Under the pieces are notes generated by a model, which saw only the letters and a program-made list of their open reading frames with translations, was not told the DNA's origin and did not search any database. From Gemmatimonadota bacterium (GTDB lineage Bacteria > Gemmatimonadota > Gemmatimonadetes > Gemmatimonadales > GWC2-71-9): 64,000 bases of DNA. The stretch spans positions 227,199 to 291,198 of the forward strand of contig JAJCZX010000014.1 of NCBI GenBank assembly GCA_029262195.1, written 5' to 3'. A program made the position numbers and the translations under genes. Shown here piece by piece: positions 29,084 to 38,144 of this stretch (the first letter of the stretch is position 1; each line of letters starts with the position of its first letter).

Positions 29084-29112
29084 ACAGTGTAGTACATTGA
29101 TAGCTACACTGT
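29084..29112. promoter_or_regulatory. Inverted repeat upstream of padR module 5 (putative operator)
   Basis: ACAGTGTAG (29084-29092) and CTACACTGT (29104-29112) are perfect 9-bp arms with an 11-base spacer. CTACAGTGTAG in the first arm is itself palindromic. The element sits 22-50 bases upstream of the padR ATG, between it and the oppositely oriented lipoprotein gene. Confidence 0.55.
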
Positions 29113-29214
29113 GATTATCTAGAGGGTCCGTTCCTTTTTGCAGCCAGCTGGAACTTTATGTCGGTTGCCGACGTATCGGTTAACGACATTAAACAATTCA
29201 TCTGGAGATTTGTG

Positions 29215-29583
29215 ATGAAGAAGATCGTCATCGCTGTAGCACTGCTTGCGGCCACGTCAGGATGCGCGCTCATTGGACTGGGTGGCCCTCCTAGCCCCGA
29301 GGGCCATTGGAACCTGGTGACCGAGGCCAACGGTCAGCCGGTCGGAGGGTCAATCGAGATTTCACGCAACAATGACGGCACCTTTGGGGGAGTAGTTAAG
29401 ACTGATGTCCTACCGGACCTAAGGATTACCGAAGTGATCTGGCAAGAAGTTGCATGGCTCATCCGGGCCCGCGGGCCCGAAGCCCCCGTCGAGATCACAT
29501 TCGTCCGAGATGGTGATCAGATCAGTGGATCCTGGACGTACGGTCCCACCGGAGGCGACTTCACCGGATCCCGAATCGAATGA
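29215..29583 (+). CDS. Small lipoprotein of unknown function
   Basis: 122 aa from the ATG at 29215, 7 nt after TGGAG. The signal peptide ends in ATSGC (Cys17). The mature part is one small beta-rich domain: GHWNLVTEANGQPVGGSIEI, then VEITFVRDGDQISGSWTYG. This resembles small lipocalin- or META-like domains but no family is certain. It is divergent from padR module 5, with which it may share a control region. Confidence 0.75.
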   Translation: MKKIVIAVALLAATSGCALIGLGGPPSPEGHWNLVTEANGQPVGGSIEISRNNDGTFGGVVKTDVLPDLRITEVIWQEVAWLIRARGPEAPVEITFVRDGDQISGSWTYGPTGGDFTGSRIE

Positions 29584-29657
29584 AGTGCGTCAGTTAGGTG
29601 GTCGAGGGAAACGGATGCGCCAGGCCCCCATTTCCTCCGACCACCACCACCGGAAGA

Positions 29658-31442
29658 TCAAAATTCGGAGAAAAGGTCACGATCTGCAGGCCAGTCTGAC
29701 ACTTCGCGAATCACCCGGGCCATCGCCGAGAAATCCACCCCAAAACCAACGTTGGGTGGAGGTGGCGTTGTGTTGAAGGACCACGCGATTATAACTCCGT
29801 CGTCAGGATAGATTGCGAAGAACGAACTAGTTCCTCTGAACCCACCACTGTGGAACCAGGCGAATGGGGAGGCGCTAAAAAAGAACCCTGCGGAGTAACC
29901 GTCGTTGCCAGGATCCGTCCACATAAACGATTGGGTAGTTGCAGAAATCAAATCTGGTGCTGACGCGTCACCGTCCACAGCCACACCGAGGCGCACGAGG
30001 TCTGGCATCGAAATCACCCATCCCCCGCTACCATCCGAGGTTTCTCTTGCACCCCCGTCGCCACCATACGGCGACGGTACGATCGACGGGCCGCTATCAT
30101 AGACCGATGGCCCCGTTACAGACTCATAGTAGACCACTTCGCCATCCGCTCGATCGCTTTGCCGAGAAGACCCCACCGTGGCACGTGTTATCCCGAGCGG
30201 CCCAAATACCTGACTCTGAAAATATTCCTGATATGACATACCTGATGCCGTGGCCAGGAGCTGTGCGAGAGTCATATAGGTCACGTTGTGGTAGGCGAAC
30301 CTATCTCCAGGAGCAAATTGCAATGGTTGTTGCACCAGCCAACTGATAAACGTGGAACGATCCGGCGGACTTGAGACGTTCATGTCCGATGCTACCGTTC
30401 TCAACTGATGGGTCGGATCAGCAACAACCGAACGATCCCAACCGGCCGTGTGTTGGAGAAGATCGTTGACGGTAATGTCGAGCACTCTGGAATCGGCGGG
30501 CCCACCGGCCGGCAAAAGAGCACCAAGGTGATCGACGAACACGAGGTCCTCTGGCGTTACCAGCCCGTCTTCAATGGCCTTCATCACTCCTACCGAGGTT
30601 ATCGGTTTGCTGACACTGGCCACCCGCCAGAGGTGGTCAGGATGTGCGAATTCGTTCGCCGCAGAATCAGCAAAACCAAATCCTCGAGCAAGTACAAGGC
30701 GCCCGTTTTTCGATGCGGCGACCGAGACCCCCGGGAAATTCCACCTCCGCAGAACTTGAGCAAACAGGAGGTCTACGTCGGGATGTCCAACTCCGGTAAT
30801 GGGTACTACCGTCAATTCGACAAATGCGCTGGCCGTCTCCGCGCCAGCTCTTACCTGTACCGTTCCGGCATTGACCGAAGTTGCCAGGCCTGTGGTGTCG
30901 ATTGACGCCACCGTCGTATCGTCGACCGACCACTGAACCGGTCGATCAATTATCGGATTGCGCCTTGCGTCGAAAAGACTGGCTCCGAGTTGTTCTAAAT
31001 CGCCGAAGCCAACAAATACGGAATCCTCAGCAGCCAATGCTATCGAGGCCACCACCTGACGAACTGTAACCTTAGCGGTAGCCTCAAGTCCGTCAGATGT
31101 GGCACGCACAGTAGTCGTCCCATTTGCCACAGCGGTCACGGTGCCTGTCGGCGACACACTCGCAATGCCAGCGTCGTCGACGGACCACGTGGCTTTGATG
31201 TTAGTCGCCGTTGCGCCAGAAGCAGTCGTCCCTTCAATGGAAAGGACCGCAGGCTCGCCAAGAGACCTCAGTTCAACAGAGTCGGCCGTAAATACCAACT
31301 GCGTCAATATGTCACTATCCCCACCAACTCCGTCGCCGCCACCGCCATCTTCACCCCCGTCGACTGGGCCCCCATCACCACAGCCATAGGCCATGGCCAA
31401 GAAACACGCACCCCCGAAAGCCATCAAACTCCTCAACTTCAT
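29658..31442 (-). CDS. Lipoprotein serine hydrolase of the beta-lactamase family with Ig-like domains
   Basis: 594 aa from the ATG at 31442 (GGAGG 6 nt upstream). The lipobox AYGC (Cys21) is followed by a Gly/Asp-rich linker, then two bacterial Ig-like (Big-2-type) domains at about 46-128 and 130-213. The class C/EstB-like catalytic domain follows with SVSK (Ser276, Lys279), a YHN motif and HSGG near the end. Likely a surface esterase or D-Ala-D-Ala-type peptidase; a true beta-lactamase is less likely. Confidence 0.9.
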   Translation of the reverse strand: MKLRSLMAFGGACFLAMAYGCGDGGPVDGGEDGGGGDGVGGDSDILTQLVFTADSVELRSLGEPAVLSIEGTTASGATATNIKATWSVDDAGIASVSPTGTVTAVANGTTTVRATSDGLEATAKVTVRQVVASIALAAEDSVFVGFGDLEQLGASLFDARRNPIIDRPVQWSVDDTTVASIDTTGLATSVNAGTVQVRAGAETASAFVELTVVPITGVGHPDVDLLFAQVLRRWNFPGVSVAASKNGRLVLARGFGFADSAANEFAHPDHLWRVASVSKPITSVGVMKAIEDGLVTPEDLVFVDHLGALLPAGGPADSRVLDITVNDLLQHTAGWDRSVVADPTHQLRTVASDMNVSSPPDRSTFISWLVQQPLQFAPGDRFAYHNVTYMTLAQLLATASGMSYQEYFQSQVFGPLGITRATVGSSRQSDRADGEVVYYESVTGPSVYDSGPSIVPSPYGGDGGARETSDGSGGWVISMPDLVRLGVAVDGDASAPDLISATTQSFMWTDPGNDGYSAGFFFSASPFAWFHSGGFRGTSSFFAIYPDDGVIIAWSFNTTPPPPNVGFGVDFSAMARVIREVSDWPADRDLFSEF

Positions 31443-31636
31443 GCAAACCTCCATTTGTACAGTTTTCACCGAACCGTTCTACTTTCGGAGAACCCGCCAT
31501 ATGATCCGCTGTTCCTGAGTTAGCGTGAGCAGTGGTTAGGGTATATTAGAGGGCTGCAGACAGCGGAGCTCCAGACAAGCCAACCCGGCGACAGAGCCTT
31601 GTTGAACAGGATCGGATAAGTAGGTTGGAGGACAGA

Positions 31637-32515
31637 ATGCCAAAATCAATCGTTTGCCATATTACCGCCGTAGTCGATAGCCGGAGCGTTTTTTTTCTAT
31701 CTGTGGCGGCGGCTCTGGCTGGATTGGGGCCGGTTGACCTAAAAGCTCAGGATGACAGGCTCTGCCATGAAGGATCCAACCCCGGCGCAGAGTCGCATCA
31801 TCTCGGGGCGGGCGCACACCTCGATCTCGTCCGCACCTCCGACACGATTAGCGACACCCCATGCTCCGCGATCGTACGCAACGATAGCGGTGTCATCCTC
31901 TGGCAAGCAGACGGATTCCCAACCAGCCTGGACAGATGGTCGGGGACCGATATCAACAATGATGGACTCCCGGAGGTCGTCATCGGATTCGACCGCGGAG
32001 GCGGCAACAGATGTTGTTGGCAGTACGCGGTCATCAGTCTGACACCGAGCTTTGAGGTGCTTGCTGTTTTGGACTTCCCGCCGGTGCAAACCGCGAGCAG
32101 TCCCCCACCGGTTACCCTGCAGCAGACTGTGCCTTTTTACCACCTTGGACCCAGCATGGCAGACGCACCGATAATAGTTCTTGTAAATCGGCTTGAAGGC
32201 ACCACGCTTCTGAACGAAACACGCGCCCGTTGCTCCGAAGTGTTGGCTGAAAAAGAAGATCCGTGGGCCAATCTGGGACGCCACCTGCGAATGTTGACCA
32301 GTGAAAACCTGGAAGCTTCAAAAAAGGGGCTCCGGGCCCAAAACGATCTGGCTTCCATAAGGAAGGCTATAAGATCGGTAGCGATGCAACATCTGTATTG
32401 CAATCAAGAGTCGGAGGCGTCAAGACTTCTGCAGGTCGGCTGGCCGACCGATTCGATAGCAGCAGAGTTAGAGATTCTCAAACGAGCGTTGGCACAGAGA
32501 TTCGAAAACCAATAA
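31637..32515 (+). CDS. Exported protein with FG-GAP-like calcium-binding repeat, unknown function
   Basis: 292 aa from the ATG at 31637, 6 nt after GGAGG. A signal peptide ends near LKAQ. A single DINNDGLPEVVIGF segment matches the loop of FG-GAP/VCBS repeats and is followed by GNRCCWQYAV with paired Cys. The last 90 residues look helical. Not enough repeats for a propeller. No named family; possibly a cell-surface binding protein. Confidence 0.65.
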   Translation: MPKSIVCHITAVVDSRSVFFLSVAAALAGLGPVDLKAQDDRLCHEGSNPGAESHHLGAGAHLDLVRTSDTISDTPCSAIVRNDSGVILWQADGFPTSLDRWSGTDINNDGLPEVVIGFDRGGGNRCCWQYAVISLTPSFEVLAVLDFPPVQTASSPPPVTLQQTVPFYHLGPSMADAPIIVLVNRLEGTTLLNETRARCSEVLAEKEDPWANLGRHLRMLTSENLEASKKGLRAQNDLASIRKAIRSVAMQHLYCNQESEASRLLQVGWPTDSIAAELEILKRALAQRFENQ

Positions 32516-32538
32516 CGCTTTTCAAATCCGGGAATCGA

Positions 32539-35196
32539 TCACTCATGTTTCAACGCCTGAGTCGGCTCAATGCTGGCTGCGCGCCGAGCTGGCAGGTAGC
32601 AGGCACCCAATGAAACGGAAAAAAGCACTAACGGCACCACCACCAGAAGGATGGGATCCGAAGGGGAGACACCGAAGAGAAACCCGCGCAATGTTTGCCC
32701 CAGTCCGATAGCCACAGCAGTCCCGACCACCGAGCCGAGTGCGACGAGAGCGAGGCCCTGCTTCACGACAAGCGTTAGGATTCCACCGGCTGTTGCTCCC
32801 AGTGCCATGCGGACTCCCACCTCATGGGTTCGTTGCGCAACTCCATAAGACATAACCGAAAACAGCCCTGCTGCACTCATCATCAACGCCAAAAGCCCGA
32901 ACGCATTCAGGAGAAAAAACGCCGAGCGCCGGGCAGCACCAAGCTGCTCTGTTACAATCGTTTCCATCGTCTTGATATTCGCCAGAGGCAGATCTGCATC
33001 AATTGTCTGTACGCGCCGTCGCATGGTAGGAATGAGAGACATCGGATCCCCCTGGGTGCGGACGGCGAAGGTGAGGTTTGGAAACGAACGCCACGGCCCG
33101 TTCCCGAAGGCAAAGTATGCAGTGGGTCGCGCGGGGTCTTCAGGGCCGAAGTCTCGAATATCCGAAACGACACCGACAATGCTAAAACTCTGCTGCGAAC
33201 CTCCGGGTCGAACGGTTCGCTCAACTGGACTCTGGTCGGCAAAAAACGTTACGGCGAACGCCTCGTTGATGATTACCGGGGCTCCTTCGAAACGATCTCG
33301 CTCCGAGAATCGCCGACCCAGGAGCATCCGCATCCCTAACGCTTCAAAAAGGTCCGCTGTGATCTGTCGTGTTTCAACCATTCCGGAGAAACTGCTGGTC
33401 TGCCCCGGTACTTCGAAGCTGGTGTTGCCACCACCCTGCATAAACGTTCGGTTCTGGGCGCCAGCGAATAACACGCCGGGCAATGACACGATTTCTCGTT
33501 GGATCGCATCGTAGGTGCGCAAAAAAGATCCAACGTCTCGATAACGTTCCCGGGGCAAATCCAGCGAAAAAGTTATCACGCCGCCTGCATCCACCCCCAT
33601 GTCCACCTTACTCAAATTCCAGACGGACCGCACCAGTAACCCCGAACCGCTAACAAGTACTACGGCGAGCGCCACTTCTACCACCACAAGGCCTCTAAAC
33701 AACAGCGTCTTTTCGCGAGACATCCCTCCTCGCGCCTGAGTCAGGTTCTTTCTGAGATCCCTCGCCCCGGGTCCAAGGATGGGAGTGATGCCAACCGCCA
33801 CCCCTATCGCGAGACTCAAACCAACAATGAACCCAATAGTTACAAGGTCAACAGAAACGTGTTGAGAACGCGGTATCGAGCTCCCGAACCGATGCACCAG
33901 CAGCGAGGTCCCCGAACTCGCTACCAGAGCGCCCACCGCACCACTGGCAAGCGCCACCACCAGACTCTCAGCCACCAACAAACGGGCGAGGCGAGCTCTT
34001 CCGGCTCCAAGCGCCGTGCGAACGGCAAGTTCCAGGTTCCGCGAATGATTCCTCGCCAGCCCAAGACTCATTACGTTGGCGCAGGCGATCACGAGTAACA
34101 GAGCCGCCGCCCCACCAAGCAAGAAAAGACGGGTGGAATCGCTGGAGCGCACAAGCCACCCCGAAAACCCCCGCGCCCCGGCCGTACGATTACTGTTGGT
34201 TTCAGGATTCAACTCAGCCAACGAACCATAGACCCTCTTCAAATCAGATAGACCGACCTCCTGGGTTGCCCCAGCCTTGAGTCGGCCGATTCCCTCGAAG
34301 GACCGGCTTTGCCGCTCTAATCTCTCAGCCGCCGTCCATCGGTGCGTTCGCCAGAGCTCCGGCGTGGCGGGGAACACAAAATCACGCGAAGCCACGCCGA
34401 TTATCACGTGAGTAACACCGTCGAGTTTGATTTCACCACCTATCGCCGACGCCGCTCCACCCCATTCAGTCCGCCACAGCTCATTGCTCAAGACGACAGT
34501 CGGCACCGCCCCATCGACATCATCTGAGGCGGAAAACAGGCGCCCGGTTTCGGCACCGATACCCAGTACAGAGAAGAAATCCGCCGTCACCTCCATCCCT
34601 AAAACCCTCCGAGGTCCGTCACTTCCCGAAAGAGCCCACCTCGAGTAGCGATAGGCAGCAAGGTTTTCGAACGATGTCACTCCCTCGTCGAGGTCCAAAA
34701 AATTAGCGGGCGATATCGACCACACCGACCCTGCCGACGCCTCAACGGAGGCCTCGCCGAATCGTGTTAATCGTTCAGCGTCGGGGTACGGCAACGGCTT
34801 CAGGACAGCTCCGTATATCACGCTGAACAAAGCCGACGCGGTTCCGATTCCTACCCCCAGAATCAAAAGCGACGCTATCAGGTATGTCGGCTGACTCTTG
34901 AGCGAACGCAGAGCAAAACGAACATCCCCCGTCCAACCGAGGACAGTCGTCTTCACCGTGTAGACAAGGGGCCCTGCTAATCGAATGAGTCCAGGCATCA
35001 GATAGGCACCGGCAAGGCGCAATGCCGTCAGGGTGTACCATAAATTTGTGGCCGGCGACCGACCACGGTTGCGGTATTCCTCCTGCAAGTCACCAAGCAT
35101 GCTGCGTCCAACCGCGCCGGGGGGAAGAACCACACTCAACATTTTTTCCACGAATCGCGGTGGGCGAGTCAAATTGGTTCCAGACGGACCGGTCAT
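32539..35196 (-). CDS. Orphan ABC-type permease, MacB/FtsX fold (ADOP family), module 6
   Basis: 885 aa from the ATG at 35196, which overlaps the padR stop (ATGA). The prefix LPPGAVGRSMLGDLQEEY is the same type as module 5. Core: LGVGIGTASALFSVIYG, ACANVMSLGLARNHSRNLEL, and the C-terminal GLFSVMSYGVAQRTHEVG. The middle motif departs from the usual NVANLLLAR. No ATP-binding domain or ATPase gene adjacent. Confidence 0.92.
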   Translation of the reverse strand: MTGPSGTNLTRPPRFVEKMLSVVLPPGAVGRSMLGDLQEEYRNRGRSPATNLWYTLTALRLAGAYLMPGLIRLAGPLVYTVKTTVLGWTGDVRFALRSLKSQPTYLIASLLILGVGIGTASALFSVIYGAVLKPLPYPDAERLTRFGEASVEASAGSVWSISPANFLDLDEGVTSFENLAAYRYSRWALSGSDGPRRVLGMEVTADFFSVLGIGAETGRLFSASDDVDGAVPTVVLSNELWRTEWGGAASAIGGEIKLDGVTHVIIGVASRDFVFPATPELWRTHRWTAAERLERQSRSFEGIGRLKAGATQEVGLSDLKRVYGSLAELNPETNSNRTAGARGFSGWLVRSSDSTRLFLLGGAAALLLVIACANVMSLGLARNHSRNLELAVRTALGAGRARLARLLVAESLVVALASGAVGALVASSGTSLLVHRFGSSIPRSQHVSVDLVTIGFIVGLSLAIGVAVGITPILGPGARDLRKNLTQARGGMSREKTLLFRGLVVVEVALAVVLVSGSGLLVRSVWNLSKVDMGVDAGGVITFSLDLPRERYRDVGSFLRTYDAIQREIVSLPGVLFAGAQNRTFMQGGGNTSFEVPGQTSSFSGMVETRQITADLFEALGMRMLLGRRFSERDRFEGAPVIINEAFAVTFFADQSPVERTVRPGGSQQSFSIVGVVSDIRDFGPEDPARPTAYFAFGNGPWRSFPNLTFAVRTQGDPMSLIPTMRRRVQTIDADLPLANIKTMETIVTEQLGAARRSAFFLLNAFGLLALMMSAAGLFSVMSYGVAQRTHEVGVRMALGATAGGILTLVVKQGLALVALGSVVGTAVAIGLGQTLRGFLFGVSPSDPILLVVVPLVLFSVSLGACYLPARRAASIEPTQALKHE

Positions 35197-35519
35197 TCGA
35201 ACACTCCCTTCAACCCATCCCAAAGCCCCATGAGTTTTTCGCGAGAAAGGCGTAGCATCTCCACGCCACGCTTACTGACGTAGAAATTACGCCGCGGGTG
35301 CCCGCTTCTGTCCGGCGCATCGGTCTCAATCTCCCATCCGACGTAGCCCTTCGCGGAAAGGCGGTCGAGGGTTCGGTACAACGCTCCGCGCGACACCGTG
35401 CGACCAGCGATTTCGTTGAGCCGATTCCTCAGATTAATCGCGTAGGCTTTTTCATCCAATTCAAGAATGGTGAGCATCACCAATTGCTCGAATTCCCCCA
35501 ATAGAACGCTTTTGGGCAT
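35193..35519 (-). CDS. PadR-family transcriptional regulator, module 6
   Basis: 108 aa: LGEFEQLVMLTILELDEKAY, RGALYRTLDRLSAKGYVGWE and a wing with PRRNFYVSK. AAAGGAG lies about 8 nt before the ATG. An 8-bp palindrome TGTATACA (35545-35552) is just upstream but overlaps what could be a -10 element, so its role is unclear. Confidence 0.93.
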   Translation of the reverse strand: MPKSVLLGEFEQLVMLTILELDEKAYAINLRNRLNEIAGRTVSRGALYRTLDRLSAKGYVGWEIETDAPDRSGHPRRNFYVSKRGVEMLRLSREKLMGLWDGLKGVFE

Positions 35520-35607
35520 AAGCTGTCTCCTTTGTCGACATCAATGTATACAATAGAGACAGTCATGGGTTCCAAGCAAGGATTAGATGGAGGAACCGAC
35601 CCGATCC

Positions 35608-36075
35608 CTAGTTGGTTACGGCAGACACCAGTGTGGCTGTGGAAAAAACAACCCGGAATGGGCTGCAATAAATCACAACACTCTGGATCTCAGCCAAATC
35701 CACGTCAGCGGGTATTTCGTAATTTTGACTTCCGATATTTCCTTTGAGATCAGCTAATTCGATGTATTCGCCGAGCTGGTTGGAATTCCTTGGCTCTGGA
35801 TGGATGGAAAGCAGAACCCTCAGGTCGGGACCGTTGGAGGATTCGAAGCCTTCCTCGAAACGGAGTATCCGCACGCCGTCTGGATTTTCGAGGATAGTAG
35901 CGGTGCCGGACGCCCAATGAGCGCCATCGATCTCTGTGAACGTACCGTTGGCCAACGCAGCAACGTTAACGGGAGCTGTTTCGGCGACTCTTTCGTCAAG
36001 AAACAACGGTGACCCAAGATACCAGGCGAGCCCGGCGGCAACAATCGCGAGAACGACCGTTATAATTCGCTTCAT
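35608..36075 (-). CDS. DM13-domain exported protein
   Basis: 155 aa from the ATG at 36075 (GGAG 6 nt upstream). An N-terminal membrane anchor (ITVVLAIVAAGLAWYLG) precedes one DM13 domain: GTFTEIDGAHWASGTATIL, a central GPDLRVLLS, and VVIYCSPFRVVF with the conserved Cys. DM13 domains are proposed to carry electrons through that Cys in extracytoplasmic redox proteins. No obvious redox partner is adjacent. Confidence 0.88.
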   Translation of the reverse strand: MKRIITVVLAIVAAGLAWYLGSPLFLDERVAETAPVNVAALANGTFTEIDGAHWASGTATILENPDGVRILRFEEGFESSNGPDLRVLLSIHPEPRNSNQLGEYIELADLKGNIGSQNYEIPADVDLAEIQSVVIYCSPFRVVFSTATLVSAVTN

Positions 36076-36239
36076 TTTTTCTCCACTTCTTCCAGGACGC
36101 AACATTGCGTTGAGAAACAAACACGACGCTGCTGGCAACGGTTCTAGACACTACTCGAAAATCCATCCCCAATTGACGGGGCTACCGAGCAGGCCGTACC
36201 ATACCAGTTGACATAACTCTACAAACCCGCGGCGACATC

Positions 36240-36734
36240 ATGAGAAACGATCGCTTGTCCGAAATCAGCCACCTGCTCTCCCCTCCCCCCGGCGAGCCCC
36301 TCTGGCACGGCGGCGCGACTCCACTCGGCGCGTTGCGCGGAGTTGGATTTATTCAGGCCGCGTGGAGGCCTGCTCCAAAAAGGCAGTCCATCTGGGGTCT
36401 GACCTTGCACATCGCGTATTGGAAATATGCCGTGAGGAGAACAATAGACGGTTCGCCAAAAGGGAGTTTTCCCCGCAAGCCAGCGAACTGGCCCACCGTC
36501 CCTGCCAAACCTGACCAGGACACGTGGAACAGGGACCGAAAGCTCCTCAAAACAGAACACGAACTACTCGTCACCTCGATCGATTCTTTTCCTCCCAGAA
36601 GCCTCGATGAAAAAGTCGAGGGACGGAGAACTTACCGCTACGCCGACTTATTCCACGGAATCGCCGCCCACGATATATACCACGTGGGACAGATACAGCT
36701 GTTGAAGCGCCTCTATGAGGATCTTTCCCGATGA
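36240..36734 (+). CDS. DinB-family four-helix metalloprotein
   Basis: 164 aa. LTLHIAYWKYAV and the C-terminal HGIAAHDIYHVGQIQLLKR give the three-His metal site of the DinB superfamily. Members include thiol-dependent transferases and isomerases; the substrate is unknown. Divergent from the DM13 gene. Confidence 0.85.
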   Translation: MRNDRLSEISHLLSPPPGEPLWHGGATPLGALRGVGFIQAAWRPAPKRQSIWGLTLHIAYWKYAVRRTIDGSPKGSFPRKPANWPTVPAKPDQDTWNRDRKLLKTEHELLVTSIDSFPPRSLDEKVEGRRTYRYADLFHGIAAHDIYHVGQIQLLKRLYEDLSR

Positions 36735-37176
36735 ACCTTTGCGTTTCCCCCTGCACGATCCAGATTAATCGTTTTAATCCTCGCAGGTTGCTCCGGTAGC
36801 GGCACCCGTCTTCCGAATCCCATGCCGACACGATGCGGGATAGCGTAACATCACTCATGACAAGATACCTTCGGGTCTAGCCGCCGTTGGCCTGGCTGGA
36901 TTTTTTTGAGGAAACATCCGCTTTCCATATAGAATCAGACGGTCAGGTGGCCTTTGGGTCCATCGAAGATGCGTGACACTTCTGGTAGCAGCGTTTCGTT
37001 CGGTGGCTATTTCACCGGAGTGGTCAGAAACGGGCCGCAAGGGTGACACCTTCAAACCCTCCGCTGGTCGAGCCCCCCTCCCTCACCCACCCCTTAAACG
37101 CACGGGAACTCAACCCGACCTACACGGCGTTTAACACGAGCAGATCAACCGCAAACCTTTCCCAAAGGAATTTTTC
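36735..37176. other. Intergenic region with one possible terminator
   Basis: About 440 bp between the DinB and DoxX genes. Apart from a possible hairpin with a T-run at 36879-36907 I find no gene or repeat. The promoter for the doxX-lspA unit should be near its right end. Confidence 0.5.
36879..36907 (+). terminator. Possible intrinsic terminator after the DinB gene
   Basis: AGCC and GGCT, with an inner GCC/GGC pair, form an imperfect hairpin ending three bases before TTTTTTT. It lies 145 nt beyond the DinB stop. The stem has a two-base bulge, so this is only a candidate. Confidence 0.35.
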
Positions 37177-37551
37177 GTGCAACCCACCGTATTAAAGAAC
37201 TCCTCTCTCCTCCTGATGCGGGCCACCGTTGCGTTCATCTTTCTCTGGCACGGTGTACCGAAAGCAATCAACTGGGAGGCGGCTGTCCAAAAGTTCATCG
37301 GCTTTGGGCTCCCCGGTTTCCTGGGACCTATCACAGGAATCGCCGAGGTTATAGCGTCTGTCCTTCTAGTCATCGGCGTTTTCCACCGTTGGGCCGCTGC
37401 TGCACTTGGAATTATCATCATTGGTGCCCTGGTAACCGTCCAATTGCCGGGCGGATTTACGGCGAGCTTGGAACGTGATCTGATGATCATGGTAGCATCC
37501 TTTGCGCTCATGGCATTGGGGCCTGGAGAATACGCGCTAAAAAAGGACTAG
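37177..37551 (+). CDS. DoxX-family membrane protein
   Basis: 124 aa from a GTG at 37177, 7 nt after AAAGGA. Four predicted membrane helices, with LMRATVAFIFLWHGVPKAIN in helix 1 and PITGIAEVIASVLLVIGVF in helix 2 as in DoxX/MauD-like proteins. The DoxX family is linked to redox or thiol stress and to quinone-linked enzymes. Followed 28 nt later by lspA. Confidence 0.88.
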   Translation: MQPTVLKNSSLLLMRATVAFIFLWHGVPKAINWEAAVQKFIGFGLPGFLGPITGIAEVIASVLLVIGVFHRWAAAALGIIIIGALVTVQLPGGFTASLERDLMIMVASFALMALGPGEYALKKD

Positions 37552-37579
37552 TCTCAGAAGATCAGGAGATTGCTTTAGC

Positions 37580-38089
37580 ATGAAGGTAACAGGGAAAACC
37601 ATGGCCTTTTGGCCAATCATGCTGACGGTTTTTCTCGCCGATTGCTCTACTAAAGCAGCAGTAGTCGCCAATCTCGACCCCCACGACCCGGTGGAGGTAA
37701 TCGGGGACGTGGCCCGACTCAACCTGACATTCAACACAAACGCTGCTCTGGGAATCAGTGTTGGGCCTAACTCGGCGATGATCCTTTCTACCGTCGGCGC
37801 GATTATGATCGCGCTACTTCTTATGTATTATCGGCGGCTACCCAAAAGCGCCGTCGGGGCGTCGGTAGCTCTGGCCTTTCTTCTCGGAGGCGCTATCGGC
37901 AACGTGGTCGACCGGATGGCTGGACATTCCGGGGTGGTGGATTTCATTGACCTTGGTCTGGGCACCACCCGGTTTTGGACCTTCAACATCGCGGACGTTG
38001 CGATCTGTTTCGGGGCCGCCTTGATGATGTTTTTTTCCCGCAACCATCATCCCATGGCAACCATGGTTGCGGCTGATTCGGATCAATAG
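37580..38089 (+). CDS. lspA: Lipoprotein signal peptidase (signal peptidase II)
   Basis: 169 aa with four membrane helices. Conserved blocks: DCSTK (21-25), FNTNAALGIS (51-60), GGAIGNVVDR (103-112), VVDFID (119-124) and RFWTFNIADVAI (131-142). Asp121 and Asp139 are the expected catalytic pair. It cleaves the signal peptides of the many lipoproteins seen in this window after their Cys is lipidated. The usual first-block Lys (STK) is present. Confidence 0.93.
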   Translation: MKVTGKTMAFWPIMLTVFLADCSTKAAVVANLDPHDPVEVIGDVARLNLTFNTNAALGISVGPNSAMILSTVGAIMIALLLMYYRRLPKSAVGASVALAFLLGGAIGNVVDRMAGHSGVVDFIDLGLGTTRFWTFNIADVAICFGAALMMFFSRNHHPMATMVAADSDQ

Positions 38090-38144
38090 CCCGTTTCCGG
38101 GTATTAAGCACAATCATACTATTCACCTGAATCTGGCCGTTTCG

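Noticed and set aside
35545..35552. TGTATACA as a firm PadR operator
   Set aside because: Only 8 bp, not extended by flanking symmetry, and it overlaps a possible -10 element.
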